From Cephalotus follicularis (lineage: Eukaryota > Streptophyta > Magnoliopsida > Oxalidales > Cephalotaceae), in NCBI GenBank assembly GCA_001972305.1, contig BDDD01001663.1:165298-229297 (forward strand): a stretch of 64,000 bases of DNA, read 5' to 3'. This document shows, in pieces, positions 33,650-44,799 of this stretch. A program made the position numbers and the translations under genes. Below the pieces are notes generated by a model. It made no database searches. It was not told the origin of the DNA and saw only the letters and a list, made by a program, of their open reading frames with translations. Within the stretch, counting starts at the first letter, position 1; every line of letters starts with the position of its first letter.

Positions 33650-36015
33650 TGATGTCTAGTGGCTTGCTTTGATGTTTCTAACCTTTGGACTAAATATTGC
33701 ACTTCAAACCCTAGAGTGACATTGGCAAAAATGTGACAATCGGAATATGTGAATTCTAATTGTTTTGTCAATTGTTTGAAGTTGTGTAAATGACTAATTT
33801 ATGGATTGTTTGATGAACCGAAAGTTAATAAATTTGGTGTTTATGATGCAAAAGAGCATTCAAACATCCTTATGTATGATTCAGGATCTCAAATGGACCT
33901 TGAAAATTCATTGAACGATGTTTTAAAAAGTGTCAGAATTTTAATTCAAAAACTAGTTACATGTGGGAATTTCTGTTCAGATTTTTTGCACTATTTAGTG
34001 CAGACTTTCTGGCAGTTGCCCTAAGCAGAAAGTTGGAGTGGTTAGTGACAGTCTGAGTGTAGGATGGTTCCTGATAGTTTCTAGCAGTTTCTGCTATGAG
34101 ACTGAATGTTTTTGCACACTTACTGCCAATTTCCAGCATGATTACTGCAAGTTACCTGCAGGTTTCTTGCAAACTTCCGGTGAGCTTTTCTTTACTGTTT
34201 ATGTGCAATCTTCACACAGTTACTGGTAGGATTACTGTATGGATTGGACGGGTATGTACCAATTCACTTATGCACTAAGTTCTCACATTATGCAATATAT
34301 TCAAGTGGAATATTTATATTAGTTGCAGATAATATTTTTATTTCATTATTTTTCACTCAATTAGATACATTGGTGGGACCAATGAGTATATGTAGTAGTG
34401 AGCTACGTATAGGGACAGTAGATTTTAATTTATCTCGTGGGAGTGGAATTTCCAGTAGGCTGGTAATTAAATCTACAATCCATTAAATATTAAATTGACA
34501 CGTGTTTATTTATTAAATATATAGTGAATATATTTTTTGAATTTCTTATGCATGCTGGTAGGCTTGGGACTCGACCTAGATTTTTTGTTTTCTTACGTGG
34601 ATGCTATTTAAATTCTTTATTACCGTGGTGATCATTCGGACTATAATAAGGCTGCCTGTGCGTGCCAATATTCTTTCTTATTCATTAATTTTGAGTTTTC
34701 TTTTCTCCCTAAAAAATTGTATTCTTATTTTTTTGTAATACGAGTGTTTTAATTTTAAGAAGATATGCAATGGAGCTTGAAGAGAGGATGAAGAAGAATA
34801 CAAGATGAAGTGAAGGCCATGTATGCATGGTGAAATAATGTAATAAAGTAGTTATTAAATAATAAGCAACTAGGACCCCAAGTAGTCACGTTGGGCTCGC
34901 GTGATTGCTAAATAGTTAAAGTCCCAAGCCAGGCCATATTTTTTTAGGATGCATGAGTTGGATGAATTAATATTTAATTTTTCCAAACACGTCCAAGCAT
35001 GTTAATTCATTCCAAATGGATTGGAAGATAAAAAGAGATTTTATTAATGGCTATGATTAAAATTAAAAAGTGTAAGAGACCTAAAATTTGTCCAAAATGA
35101 AATAATAAGACCATCAGCGGTGGGACTAAGGTTATCCTATTGTTGGCCTTCCATAAACTTCGTTGAAGGCTGCGGACATATTGGGGATATCTGAACTACA
35201 ACCACAGTAGAGGTCCCCCGTATGACCATTATCATTCAGCTTCAGTTCTAGGGTAGAGCCGGAAGGAAGTGACCATGTTTTGAAACTCTGACAAGCACAC
35301 TTGTGGGTGACAAAACGGGTTTATTTCTTTGAGGGAAGTGGGGTCTGACTTATACCGGGGTCATACTATTGGTATGGCCGCAGCTATGGATTGTATGGTA
35401 TGGGAGGCCGAAATTGTATCCGATCTTGCATTTCAAGGGCGAGGACCTAATGCAAATATGATGCTTTGAGCCTAACTATTCAGGATTATGGTTTGCACGG
35501 CAACAGTCGGGACCATAATATGCGCGATAGATTCCGCTCCCCACTAAGAGGCCGGTGCTTCCCGAATTTCACATGGAGGTGTGGAATATGATTAGAATAG
35601 TGGGAAAGAGCCATATTTACTAAAGACCAAGGGTTATGGTATAACATAAATTGGAATGATCTGCTAAAATTCTCTAGCTATTTTTTCTTAAGTTGCTATA
35701 ACATACTATATATATACTCAATGGCGGTCAGCACCGACTTAGCGAATGTTTTGATTAAACATGAGCTTAATGATCCAAAGTTTTGTTGGATCACAATGCA
35801 TGTGGCATTGGTATTTCAAGAGCGAGGGAGTGACTCATGTTATAACTGAATACAAATCCTAAGAGCCATGTTAATACAGATAGAGGAGTTGTATTGCTCT
35901 AAGGAGGTAGATTTTGTCGTTAATAGGCCATAATCAGCCAAACTGGCCCTTCCATCATCCTATGGGACAACTCCTGAAAGGGGGTTTGTGTTCCAAAGGC
36001 AAGGCCTTTAAAAAG
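33650..36015. other. Unassigned stretch right of F
   Basis: No protein family is recognised. 33800-34250 holds short imperfect repeats of a TTACTGCAAGTT / CAGTTTCTGC type. 34880-35880 looks like decayed retroelement non-coding sequence and may be the LTR or leader of copia C, whose coding remnant follows, but I could not align it with the C 3' LTR at 53894. Open frames at 33806, 34038, 34096 and 34244 have no supporting features. Confidence 0.4.
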
Positions 36016-37431
36016 AACGAAAAGGAACAAAGGGAAATGCGTTGCAAGCGACAGCGTACATCCTAAATCTGATTCCTTTGAAATCCATCCCCTCCATATT
36101 TCACAAGATGTGTAAAAGGAGGAGACCTAGCCTAAACCTAGTGACGGTTAAGGGCTATCCAACTTATGTGAGAAGGAGAGATCCTTCTATGCTAGAGGCA
36201 CAATTGGACTATTTCCGGTTTATGGGATATCCTAAGGAAATATTAGGATACTATTTCTACCATCCCAGCAGACAAAAGATGTTTGTTTTACGTACTGCGA
36301 AATTTCTAGTGAAGGAATACCTGATTGCAGGAAGCAGTGGGAGTATGGTGAAACCAAAAGAGTTATCACTAGGTGAAATCCTATAGGACGATAAAGGAAT
36401 TAGATATTAAATCCTCTAAAGACACAATTGGGAAAGGAACCCAACTTGAGATGGAATCTTAGTAAGACACTCCTCTCAAATGAGGGAAACAGGCAAGGTT
36501 TTGACAGTGCCTGAGAGATATGGTTGTTCTCGATGAAGGCATTGATAAACCAAATGACATTGTTGATGACAAGCCTATTAAGCTGTATGTAATCAGTGAA
36601 GGGCACTGATTTCAGGGCATGGCTGGAGACCATGAAATCCAAAATGGGTTCCATATACGCCAACCAAGTATGGAACTTGGTAAAAGCTCTCGAAGGCATA
36701 AAATCCTATCGGTTGTACATGAATCTTCGGAAGGAAGACAAGCGTTAATGGAAAAGGTTAAAACCTTTTAAGCGCGATTGATTGCGAAAGAATATAGAGT
36801 AAGACAAGAGGTCGACTATAATTCTCACCAATCGTAACGCTTCAATCCATTTGAATTATACTTGCTACTTCAAACTCCTAAGTTCTGTGTATGATCTTAA
36901 GCAAGTATCCCATGGCTAAATCATCAGTTGGATGAACCTAGTGTCTACCGGAAACAAGATAACGGAGAAATCACTTCCGTGGTATGATATGTGGATGACA
37001 TGTACTCATAGAAAAAGATGTAGGTATGTGTCAGTATAGCTAACCAAGAAATTCTCCATAAAGCTTTTGGGAATTAGTCAAAAATATCTGAGAGAGGCTC
37101 AGGATTGAGAAGATTATGATTTGAGGCGAAAGAGTCAGGTTAACTCCAGTTTCAACAGTGATCTGGATGATCACAAAGTCATTTCAGGATATGAGTTTAT
37201 CCTGAATAGAGGTGTTGTGAGTTGGAGGAGTTTAGAGATAACTCTACCGGTGTAGTAGAATATGTTACAACTAATGATACCGAAAAAGGATCTATTTGAG
37301 AGCAGAAGTTCATTGGTGAACTTACTAAAGATTCCAAACCATCGTATGCCTAGTTATGGTGTATTGCGATAATGATGGAGGATTTCCACACCCTAGGGAA
37401 TCCGGGTCTCAATACCGCTCTAGAAAGCAAT
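36016..37431 (+). pseudogene. pol: Copia C integrase-RT-RNase H relic
   Basis: The end of the copia integrase is read in one frame at 36042-36386 (T-A-Y-I-L-N; R-R-P-S-L-N; G-Y-P-K-E...G-Y-Y-F-Y-H-P). RT start follows at about 36610-36720 (A-W-L-E-T-M-K-S-K-M-G-S; N-Q-V-W-N-L-V) and A-R-L-I-A-K-E-Y-R near 36775. The middle of RT is too decayed to follow. An RNase H-like block (I-S-G-Y-E-F-I-L-N-R-G) sits near 37180-37225. The frame is interrupted at 37436 by G and continues at 53718. Gag and protease are not recognised. Confidence 0.82.
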
Positions 37432-37436
37432 GGTAT
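37432..37436. repeat. Target-site duplication of G, left copy
   Basis: GGTAT precedes the plus-strand start TGTAACGCCCCC of G. The same GGTAT follows G at 53718-53722. Confidence 0.88.
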
Positions 37437-38339
37437 TGTAACGCCCCCGACCCGAGCCCAGTAATAGCTCAAAGTAAACCTCAAGGATCGATCGCATTAC
37501 GTTGGAAGTGAAACGTTACATCCTTTGGTACTCTTCTCTAATAATACATTACATCATAATTTTCATGTTTGCAACACAATACATAATCTTAAATTCATAC
37601 TTCACACATAATCATCTTATACAAAGATGTCATAACCGTATCGTTGGTCTATATATACACTGGATCATCCTTCTACATAAACATATAATACAGCGGAAAA
37701 ACTTTGTTCTTATTACATATCAAAACATTTATGCAAACATCATTGCATAGCCTTTCTTTCACAAAAACTCTTTCTTAAAAGCTTCCTCTAAGCTCGTAAT
37801 CTCCATTCATTCATTTCCTGAAAACATTTTATTTGAAAACAACATTGAAATGAATGAGCTCAAAATAGCTCAGTAAGATGTTTTTATAGTAAACACATTT
37901 CATCATAACAAATTTCTAGTCAATACATATAACTAGAACATTTCGTAAAGCATATCACTTTTTTCATTACAAACTCGTAACTAGAACATTTCATAAACAT
38001 AGAAGTCATAAAAACCTTAATGAACTCTTTACACCACTTCACCAGAGCATTGTGCACTCCCCGACTACTATCCTTACATCACATGCATGTTCGTGAGCAT
38101 CTCGCTCCATTAACATTGAGCATCTCGCTCCATTCCCCTTGGATCGCAATCCAAGGGCGGTTACTTCATCATTTAATTTGAGTGATCATCTCAAAGCATT
38201 CATAAAAATCATTTCATAACATTCTTTCACAATTCATAAACTTTTCTCTTCATTTGAGTAATTGACTCAAATGAGTTCATAAAACAGTTTTGGATAGCTT
38301 TACTAAAACAGATAATTCATATAGAAATAAGCATTTTCA

Positions 38340-38860
38340 GAGAAAACTTAAAACATAAACATTAAAGTAGAACTATTTAAGAATTTAGAAAGCTCAAGAT
38401 CATGACAATTGGTTGAGAATTGAATCTGTTATGAATTTTTGAAAGTGGCTGGTTCCATATGAAAACAGGCCATGAGTAGTAAAGTGAGACATCAATTCTC
38501 ATCAAGAATTCGACAGAATTTCGAGATACATAAAACATAAAAGTTAAAGAGGCTATCCTAAGGTTTTCAGAACATCCAACCATTTAATTTTTCTTCCATA
38601 AACGAGAAAGATAGGATTTAAAAAATTTGCTGCATAATCTAGGAATAAAATAGTACCCAAACAGTAATTTAAAACATGAATTTTCATCAAGAAAACGATA
38701 GAATCTTGAAACATGCAAAGCATAAAAGTTGAAAAGGACATCCCAAAGTTTCCATAACATCCAACCATTCAAAATTTCATCAATAATTGAACAAGATATC
38801 AATAGAACAATCTGCTGCATAATTTTGAATCAAAACAGAGGAAGCTTTGACATAAATGGG
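38340..38860 (-). repeat. ~186-bp tandem repeat inside G LTR
   Basis: Two clear units and a weaker third, each running through ACATCCAACCATTYAA, a CATCAAGAAA segment and CTGCATAAT. The anchor ACATCCAACC recurs at about 38571 and 38757. The 5' LTR has the same structure at about 52560-53080. Confidence 0.7.
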
Positions 38861-39209
38861 TATAGAATTTCCTTACTTTGCTTTAGAATTTATTTCTCTT
38901 TTTCTCTCCCACGAATTCTTCACTTCACTCTCAGCATGAGCACTTTCCTTCTCAGCCAAAATGACTGAGTTCAACCCTCTTAACCATTAAATAGAAGGGT
39001 TACTTGGGAGGCAAGTCTTCTCCCCTTCTCACACAACTCATCTATCTCTCTTGGCAGCCCATGTGCTCAAATTCAACCAATCCAAGTGATGACACTTGTT
39101 AGATAATCTCATAACATCTCATATCATCCTCCCCTGGCCTACCACGTGTCCAAAATTAAAGATTTTCACTCACAAAATGCCAAAAAGTCAGATTTTGCAT
39201 TTTGTCTGT

Positions 39210-39415
39210 AGCTCAAAGAGTCGACGTTTTCTCCCTAAGTGTCGTCGGTCATGGGCTGGACCTGAGTTCTCCACTTCTATCCCGACTAAAGTGCTGACGC
39301 TTTCTTACAAAGCGTCACCGCTTTAAGTCTTCGTCCAGGTCAACTGACACACTTGACTTCAATGCGTCGTTGTTTACAATTAGAGCGTCGTCCGTTGCCC
39401 AAAGCGTAGGGTTAT
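39210..39415. repeat. GTCGAC-type motif cluster in G 3' LTR
   Basis: Contains AAAGAGTCGACGTTTT, AAGTGTCGTCGG, AAGTGCTGACGCTTT, AAAGCGTCACCGCTTT and AGAGCGTCGTCCG among others. The 5' LTR has the counterpart at 53430-53630. Confidence 0.8.
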
Positions 39416-39541
39416 ACTACGGGTCCCTTGAACTATTTGCCAATTACACACTAGAAATCATTTTCCATAATTAATATCTTACATGGAAATTTGGGTCATT
39501 ACAATGTACCCTCCGAACAAAAATTTTGTCCTCAAAATTTG

Positions 39542-40280
39542 TTATGCATTAGACTTAAAAAGATGAGGGTACTCTTGTCTCATGGTGTCTTCCAACTCCC
39601 AAGTGGCTTCTTCAACTTCGTGGTTTTTCCATAAAACTTTTACTAACAGAACGGTCTTGGTTCGTAAGATTTATTCTTTGTAATCCAGGATCTCCACTGG
39701 TTGCTCGTTGTATGACAAGTCTTCATGCACTTGAATAGGCTCAACTCTCAGAAGATGAGATGGGTTGGCCATATATTTTCGTAGTAGCGATGCATGGAAT
39801 ACGTTGTGTACATGAGATAGACTTGGTGGCAAGGCAAGCCTATAGACAACTTCTCCTATCCTTTCCAAAATCTCATATGGTCCAATGTATCGGGGACTAA
39901 GCTTTCCCTTCTTGCCAAACCGCATCACTCCTTTCCATGGCGATACCTTAAGAAAAACGCGATCTCCCACTTCCAACTGTAACTCTCTTCGTCTCTTATC
40001 TCCATATCTCTTCTGTCTACTTTGGGCCGTTATGAGGCGTTTTCGAATCAGTTTTAATTTTTTGGTAGTTACTTGTACCATTTTTTGTCCCAATAACTTC
40101 TGTTCTCCCACCTTTTCCCAACAGATAGGCGTTCGACATCTTCATCCATAAAGTGCTTCAAAAGGTGCCATCTGTATGCCTTCTTGGAAACTGTTGTTGT
40201 AAGCAAACTCAATCAGAGTAACATGTTGTTCCCAATTCCCTTGGAAATCTAAAACATAAGCACGTAACATGTCTTCCAAA
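39542..40280 (-). pseudogene. pol: Chromovirus G integrase C-terminus and chromodomain
   Basis: IN C-terminal region with L-L-G-Q-K-M-V-Q, V-G-D-R-V-F-L-K-V-S-P-W-K-G and the GPY-type S-P-R-Y-I-G-P-Y-E-I-L. After V-E-I-L-D-Y-K-E an in-frame TAA (39671-39673) interrupts a chromodomain-like tail (V-L-L-V-K-V-L-W; E-E-A-T-W-E-L-E), which then runs to a terminal stop at 39542-39544. Chromodomains at this place are thought to steer integration to marked heterochromatin. The polypurine tract CGGAGGGTACAT (39515-39504) follows. Confidence 0.88.
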
Positions 40281-40284
40281 GTCT

Positions 40285-41574
40285 TTATAGTCCGTTCTGA
40301 TTGCCCGTCTGTTTATGGATGGTATACGCCGTACTGAAATTCAACCTTGTACCCAAAGCATTCTGTAAACTCTTCCAAAAGCGAAACGTGAAATGGGGAT
40401 CTCGATCCGAAACGATCGATACTGGTACACCATGTAGTCTGATGATCTCTTGTTCATAAATGCTTGCTAGTTGACTCAATGAATGACTGTCCTTCATTGG
40501 TTAAAAATGCGCAGATTTCGTTAAACGATCAACAATCACCCATATTGCATTATTCCCTTTAGCGGTCCTTGGCAGTCCTGTCACGAAGTCCATACTAATA
40601 TGATCCCACTTCCATTCTGGTATGGGAAGCGACTGTAAGGTTCCTTTCGGTAACTGATGCTCAGCTTTCACTTGTTGACAAACAAAACATCTTGACACAA
40701 AGTCCGCTATTTCTCTTTTCATAATATTCCACCGATAGAGATCTCGCAAATCTCTATACATCTTTGTACTTCCAGGGTGTACAGAGAAATTTGAACTATG
40801 TGCTTCCATCATTAGTTCCTCTTTCAATTCTGCCTGAGATGGAACGCATAATCTTGTATCGAATCTCAATATGTTGTCGGCTACCAAGTTGAAGCGCGAT
40901 ACTTTTACATTCTTTACTCCCTCTGCTATTTCCTTAAATTCCAAGTCCTCAAGCAGACTTTGCTTTATTCTCTCCACTCGAGAAGGTTGTGCTATGACTT
41001 GAAATAGGGAAGCCCCTTCTTCTTGTCTTATCACTTCCAAGTTCATCCGTTGGAAATCTCTTATCAAATCTTCATGTGTAGTGATCATCATCTCCAAGAT
41101 CCCCATACTTTTTCGACTTAGGGCGTCTGCCACAACATTCGCTTTACCCGAATGGTATTGGATGGTGCAATCGTAATCTTTGATAAGCTCTAACCATTTC
41201 CTTTGCCTCATGTTTAACTCCTTTTGGGTGAAAATATACTTGAGGCTTTTGTGGTCGGTGAAGATTTCACACTTCGCTCCATATAGATAGTGTCTCCAAA
41301 TCTTCAGCGCGAAGATAACTGCGGCCAATTCCAAATCATGCGTAGGATAGTTCTGTTCATGTGCTTTAAGCTGTCTGGAAGCATAGGCAATCACTTTTCC
41401 TTGTTGAATCAGCACGCAACCAAGCCCTTTGTGAGATGCATCACTATACACCACAAAACTTTCTGATTCCGTTGGTAATGCTAATATCGGGGCATTCATC
41501 AGTCTTTCTTTCAACTCCAAGAAACTCTTCTCGCATTGATCGGACCACTCGAACTTTACATTCTTCTGTGTCAA
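40285..41574 (-). pseudogene. pol: Chromovirus G RNase H and integrase N-terminal/core part
   Basis: RNase H residues are well kept: [23 protein letters not shown] and V-A-D-A-L-S-R-K. The IN zinc region (A-H...V-H-P-G...C-F-V-C) and the first catalytic Asp (S-M-D-F-V-T-G-L-P) follow. A TAA at 40501-40503 breaks the frame after T-K-S-A-H-F, and the core resumes to about 40285 with the second Asp (S-D-R-D-P-H-F). The 357-codon open run is the longest in the window. Confidence 0.92.
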
Positions 41575-42032
41575 CCTTGTGAGTGGGTTTACAATACGAG
41601 AGAAATTCTCAACAAACCTTCGATAATAGCCTGACAGCCCAGAAAACTCCGTATCTCAGCGTCTGAGGTAGGTCTCTGCCATTCTCTTATCGCTTCTGTC
41701 TTAATAGGGTCTACAGAGATACCTTCCCGTGTGATCACATGTCCCAAGAAGGATACTTCTTCCATCCAGAACTGGCATTTGCTGAACTTAGCGTAGAGCT
41801 GCTCCTTTCACAGTATCTGTAATACACGGGTTAAATGTTCCTCGTGCCCCTCTCTACTCTTTGAGTACACTAAGATGTCATCAACGAAGACTATCACGAA
41901 CTGATCCAAAAATTCATTGAAGATCTTGTTCATCAAACTCATAAATACTGCTGGAGCTTTTGTCAATCCAAATGACATCACCAAAAACTCGTAATGTCCA
42001 TATCTTGTCCTGAAGGCAGTCTTTGGTATATC
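41575..42032 (-). pseudogene. pol: Chromovirus G RT palm and thumb
   Basis: Reads [12 protein letters not shown] and the catalytic F-V-D-D-I-L-V-Y-S box near 41890-41865, then the thumb (F-L-G-H-V-I-T). Stops near 42030 and 41808 and a one-base frameshift near 41640 (in the F-L-G-L...G-Y-Y-R region) disable it. Confidence 0.88.
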
Positions 42033-42848
42033 TTATTTCTTGACTTTCACTTGATGGTACCCCGATCGAAGATCAATCTTCGAGAAGTATCGAGCATTCT
42101 TGAGCTGGTCGAACAAGTCATCAATCCTTGGTAGTGGGTACTTGTTCTTAATGGTGACTTGATTCAACTCTTGGTAGCCTATGCAGAGTCTCATAGTCCC
42201 ATCCTTCTTTTCCACAAACAGTACCGGTGCACCCCATGGTGATACACTCGGTCGGATAAATCCTTTATCCAAAAGCTTTTGTAATTTATCCTTTAACTCT
42301 TTTAGCTCCGCTGGTGCCATGCGGTAAGGGCTCTTTGAAATAGGAGCTGTTCCTGGTACCACATCAATAGTAAACCCCACTTCCCGACCCGGTGGCATAC
42401 CATGTAAATCTTCAGGAAAAACATCGGTGAACTCCTTAACAACATGTAACTCTTCTATCTTGATCTTCTCTTTATCGGTATCCATCACATAGGCAAGATA
42501 GCCTTCGCATCCTTTTTCCAACAACCGCTTAGCTTGCATTGACGATATGATCGTTAAGGGTTCACTGACTCCAATGCTTCGGAAAACGAACTCAAGTTGT
42601 TCCGGTAAAGAAAACCTAACTTCCTTATTAAAACAGTCAACACTAGCATGATTCGCTAAAAGCCAATCCATGCCTAGTATGACGTCAAACTTTAGGACTG
42701 CTAGAGGTACTAAGTCTACTAGCATCATCCTATCACATAATATTAGGTCACAAGACTTGTGTACTTTATCAGCCACCAAAGTATTACCACTTGGGGTTTC
42801 AACCGCTAAACCTATCTCCAAATCTTGTGATGGGGTACTTAAATATCG
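42033..42848 (-). pseudogene. pol: Chromovirus G protease C-half and RT fingers
   Basis: One frame from 42821 to 42033. Protease [13 protein letters not shown] is followed by the linker (G-Y-L-A-Y-V-M-D), then RT fingers ([26 protein letters not shown]) up to [10 protein letters not shown]. The right end at 42848 is the H insertion point; the protease N-half with the catalytic D-T-G continues at 49811. Confidence 0.9.
42844..42848. repeat. Probable target-site duplication of H, left copy
   Basis: TATCG here against CATCG at 49806-49810: four of five bases match, consistent with one mutation since insertion. Confidence 0.7.
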
Positions 42849-44107
42849 TGTAATGACCCGAAATTTTCATCAGAAATATTTTTTATGAATATATGATTGT
42901 TGAAATTAGCAAATGTTAAAAGGGACCCATAATATGACCCTAACGCTCTGGAGATTCGGGGGTTCCGCTCCCCGGTGAGCGAACGGAGGCATCGCCCCCG
43001 GAAGAAAATTTAATTTGGATATTTGTTTTGGACTGGGAATGGATCTGTACTTAATTCAAGATGGTGTTGTGTGCGCACTGTCGTTGTGCGTTTTGTACCA
43101 CAAAGTTTCAACTGCCAATTTTAAAGTGTCGACAGTTATTTTAAGGTGTCAACAGTCAGAAATTGTGACTTAAAGCGTCGACAGTTTGTTATAGTATAAT
43201 GGTGAAAGCGACGACGCTTTGAAGCGTTAGTTTTCCTTTGTACGCGTCAACTGGCAGCGCTTAGAGGGCGAAGCAGCAGCACTTTAGGGCTTAAGCGGCG
43301 ATGCTTAGTTATTAACCGCCGATGCTTTAAGAAAGAGGACACGTGTCGAGCAACAGACGAAAGAAGAGAACACGTGGCGACTTAATAGAGAAAACGACAA
43401 ATTTGAGGCGGCTGAAACTCCCCTATAAATACTGCTCCTTTGCTCAGTGCATTCGGCAGAAGAGAGGAAGAAAGGGAGAGAAAGAAAAGAAAAGGAAATG
43501 AATGTGAAATATTTTGGCTTTATAAAATAATACAAGACAATGGTTTTCAAAGAGGTTATGTTTCCAAGTATGGCTGGACTATATACAAGAAAATGTATGA
43601 TTTTAGAAATGTTTTGATGTTATGAAAATTATAAAAAATAATGGATTTCGATAACTTTTATGATTATGATTCTTACTGAGGTATTTTGGTGCTCACTCCT
43701 TTCAATGTTTTTGTTTTCAACTAAAATTTTCCAGGAAGAGATTGAACGAGGAAAGTCGAGCTTTAGCGGGAGTTCATAAGTGATATTTCGAAGAGAAATT
43801 CTGTGATGAAATAACATTCTTTTTGTATAACAATTTATGACATTATCAATTAATGTTTTCCGCTGTGTAATGCTTTATGATAGATCCTGTGTAGATATAA
43901 GATGTTGACTATGAATATGATCATTTCAATGAGAGTATAATATTTAAATGGTAGTATGACAGGTTGCAAGTTATTTATATGAGAAATTGGATAAATATTA
44001 GCAAATGGTATGATTGCTAAAGGATTAAAGGTTTCACCCCCACGTAACGCACCGACTCCCCGATGTTCGCTTTGAGTATAAAGTGGACTCGGATCGGGGG
44101 CGTTACA
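42849..44107 (+). repeat. Gypsy H 5' LTR (1259 bp, ~1-kb deletion)
   Basis: Starts TGTAATGACCCGAAATTTTC and ends CGGGGGCGTTACA. Compared with the 3' LTR it lacks about 1 kb: position ~43485 jumps from the purine-rich GAGAGAAAG tract to GGAAATGAATGTG, equal to about 48210 and 49197 in the other copy. Contains the motif cluster 43110-43330. Confidence 0.9.
43110..43330. repeat. GTCGAC-type motif cluster in H 5' LTR
   Basis: Includes AAAGTGTCGACAGTT, AAAGCGTCGACAGTT, AAAGCGACGACGCTTT, ACGCGTCAACTGGC, AAGCGGCGATGCTTAG and CCGCCGATGCTTTAAG. The 3' LTR has the same block at 47820-48060. Confidence 0.82.
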
Positions 44108-44109
44108 AT

Positions 44110-44121
44110 TGGTATCAGAGA
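44110..44121 (+). other. Gypsy H primer-binding site
   Basis: TGGTATCAGAGA, two bases after the LTR end at 44107. Confidence 0.9.
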
Positions 44122-44399
44122 GTTGATTTTGTTACAAACTATGTGGAGATAATTGTTGATCTGAATTCTTTGGATTATCAAGAATGATATTTGAGGACAG
44201 TAATGGTATCAGAAAATTTTGGAGATTATTATATGTGAATATTTTACAGTAATGGCTAATTTATTAAAGATTAATGCTATCAGATAATTGAGTATTGCTA
44301 TATTTTGAGGATATAAACTATGTATTGCTGATCTGATTTCTTTTGATGTCATTAAAGATTGAGTCAGATCATTTGGAGACTAGTACATGATTTAATAGT

Positions 44400-44695
44400 T
44401 AGGAATGAAGAACTTCGCAAAGGGAAAGAAATTTAAGAGGGATCATAGCGAAGAACCGAAAGGAATTTTATACTTGTATATATTAAATGGATGAGGCGTA
44501 TAGACAAAAGTTAGCAAGAAATGTTGAATGCTTTAGAGAAGTTAAGTTAGGTCTGAAAATTCTTTTGAGAAATGCTCGGGGAATTAATGGAACAGTTATA
44601 GGAGACGTTAGAGAAAACTTGCAAATGATGATAAAGTGAATCCTAGAGGAGATACCTGATGACGAAGAGTCGAGTGATGAAAACTAAGAATAGTT
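44400..44695 (+). pseudogene. Relic of extra 5' ORF in H
   Basis: Decayed but alignable with the extra ORF of G (51191-51577). N-E-E-L-R-K-G-K-E near 44418 matches the G coiled-coil part, and V-R-E-N-L-Q-M-M-I-K at about 44611 with an acidic D-D-E-E-S-S-D-E-N end (stop near 44687) matches V-R-E-N-L-R-M-M-I-R...S-D-E-D in G. Stops and frameshifts interrupt it. It lies between PBS and gag, as in G. Confidence 0.65.
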
Positions 44696-44799
44696 ATAAG
44701 GAAACTTTTGAGATATAAGAAAAGTATAGTGAGTGTTAGAGATGTACAAGGAGGCGTAGATGTTAGTAAGGTTTTGTCTAGAGTTAAAGGTTAACTCGC

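Larger units (their letters stand above)
37437..39503 (-). repeat. Chromovirus G 3' LTR (2067 bp)
   Basis: Plus-strand ends TGTAACGCCCCCGACCC and GGGTCATTACA. It aligns end to end with 51650-53717. It contains a ~186-bp degenerate internal tandem repeat (38340-38860) and a GTCGAC-type cluster (39210-39415). The frames at 38377-38583 and 38553-38768 are two units of that repeat, not genes. Confidence 0.92.

Noticed and set aside
36042..36386. 114-codon frame, first taken for a possible host gene
   Set aside because: Residue pattern (A-Y-I-L-N, G-Y-P-K-E, Y-Y-F-Y) is that of the copia integrase end, and RT sequence follows.
38377..38768. Two similar small frames beginning M-V-G-C
   Set aside because: They are the same frame of two units of the G LTR tandem repeat, without coding evidence.
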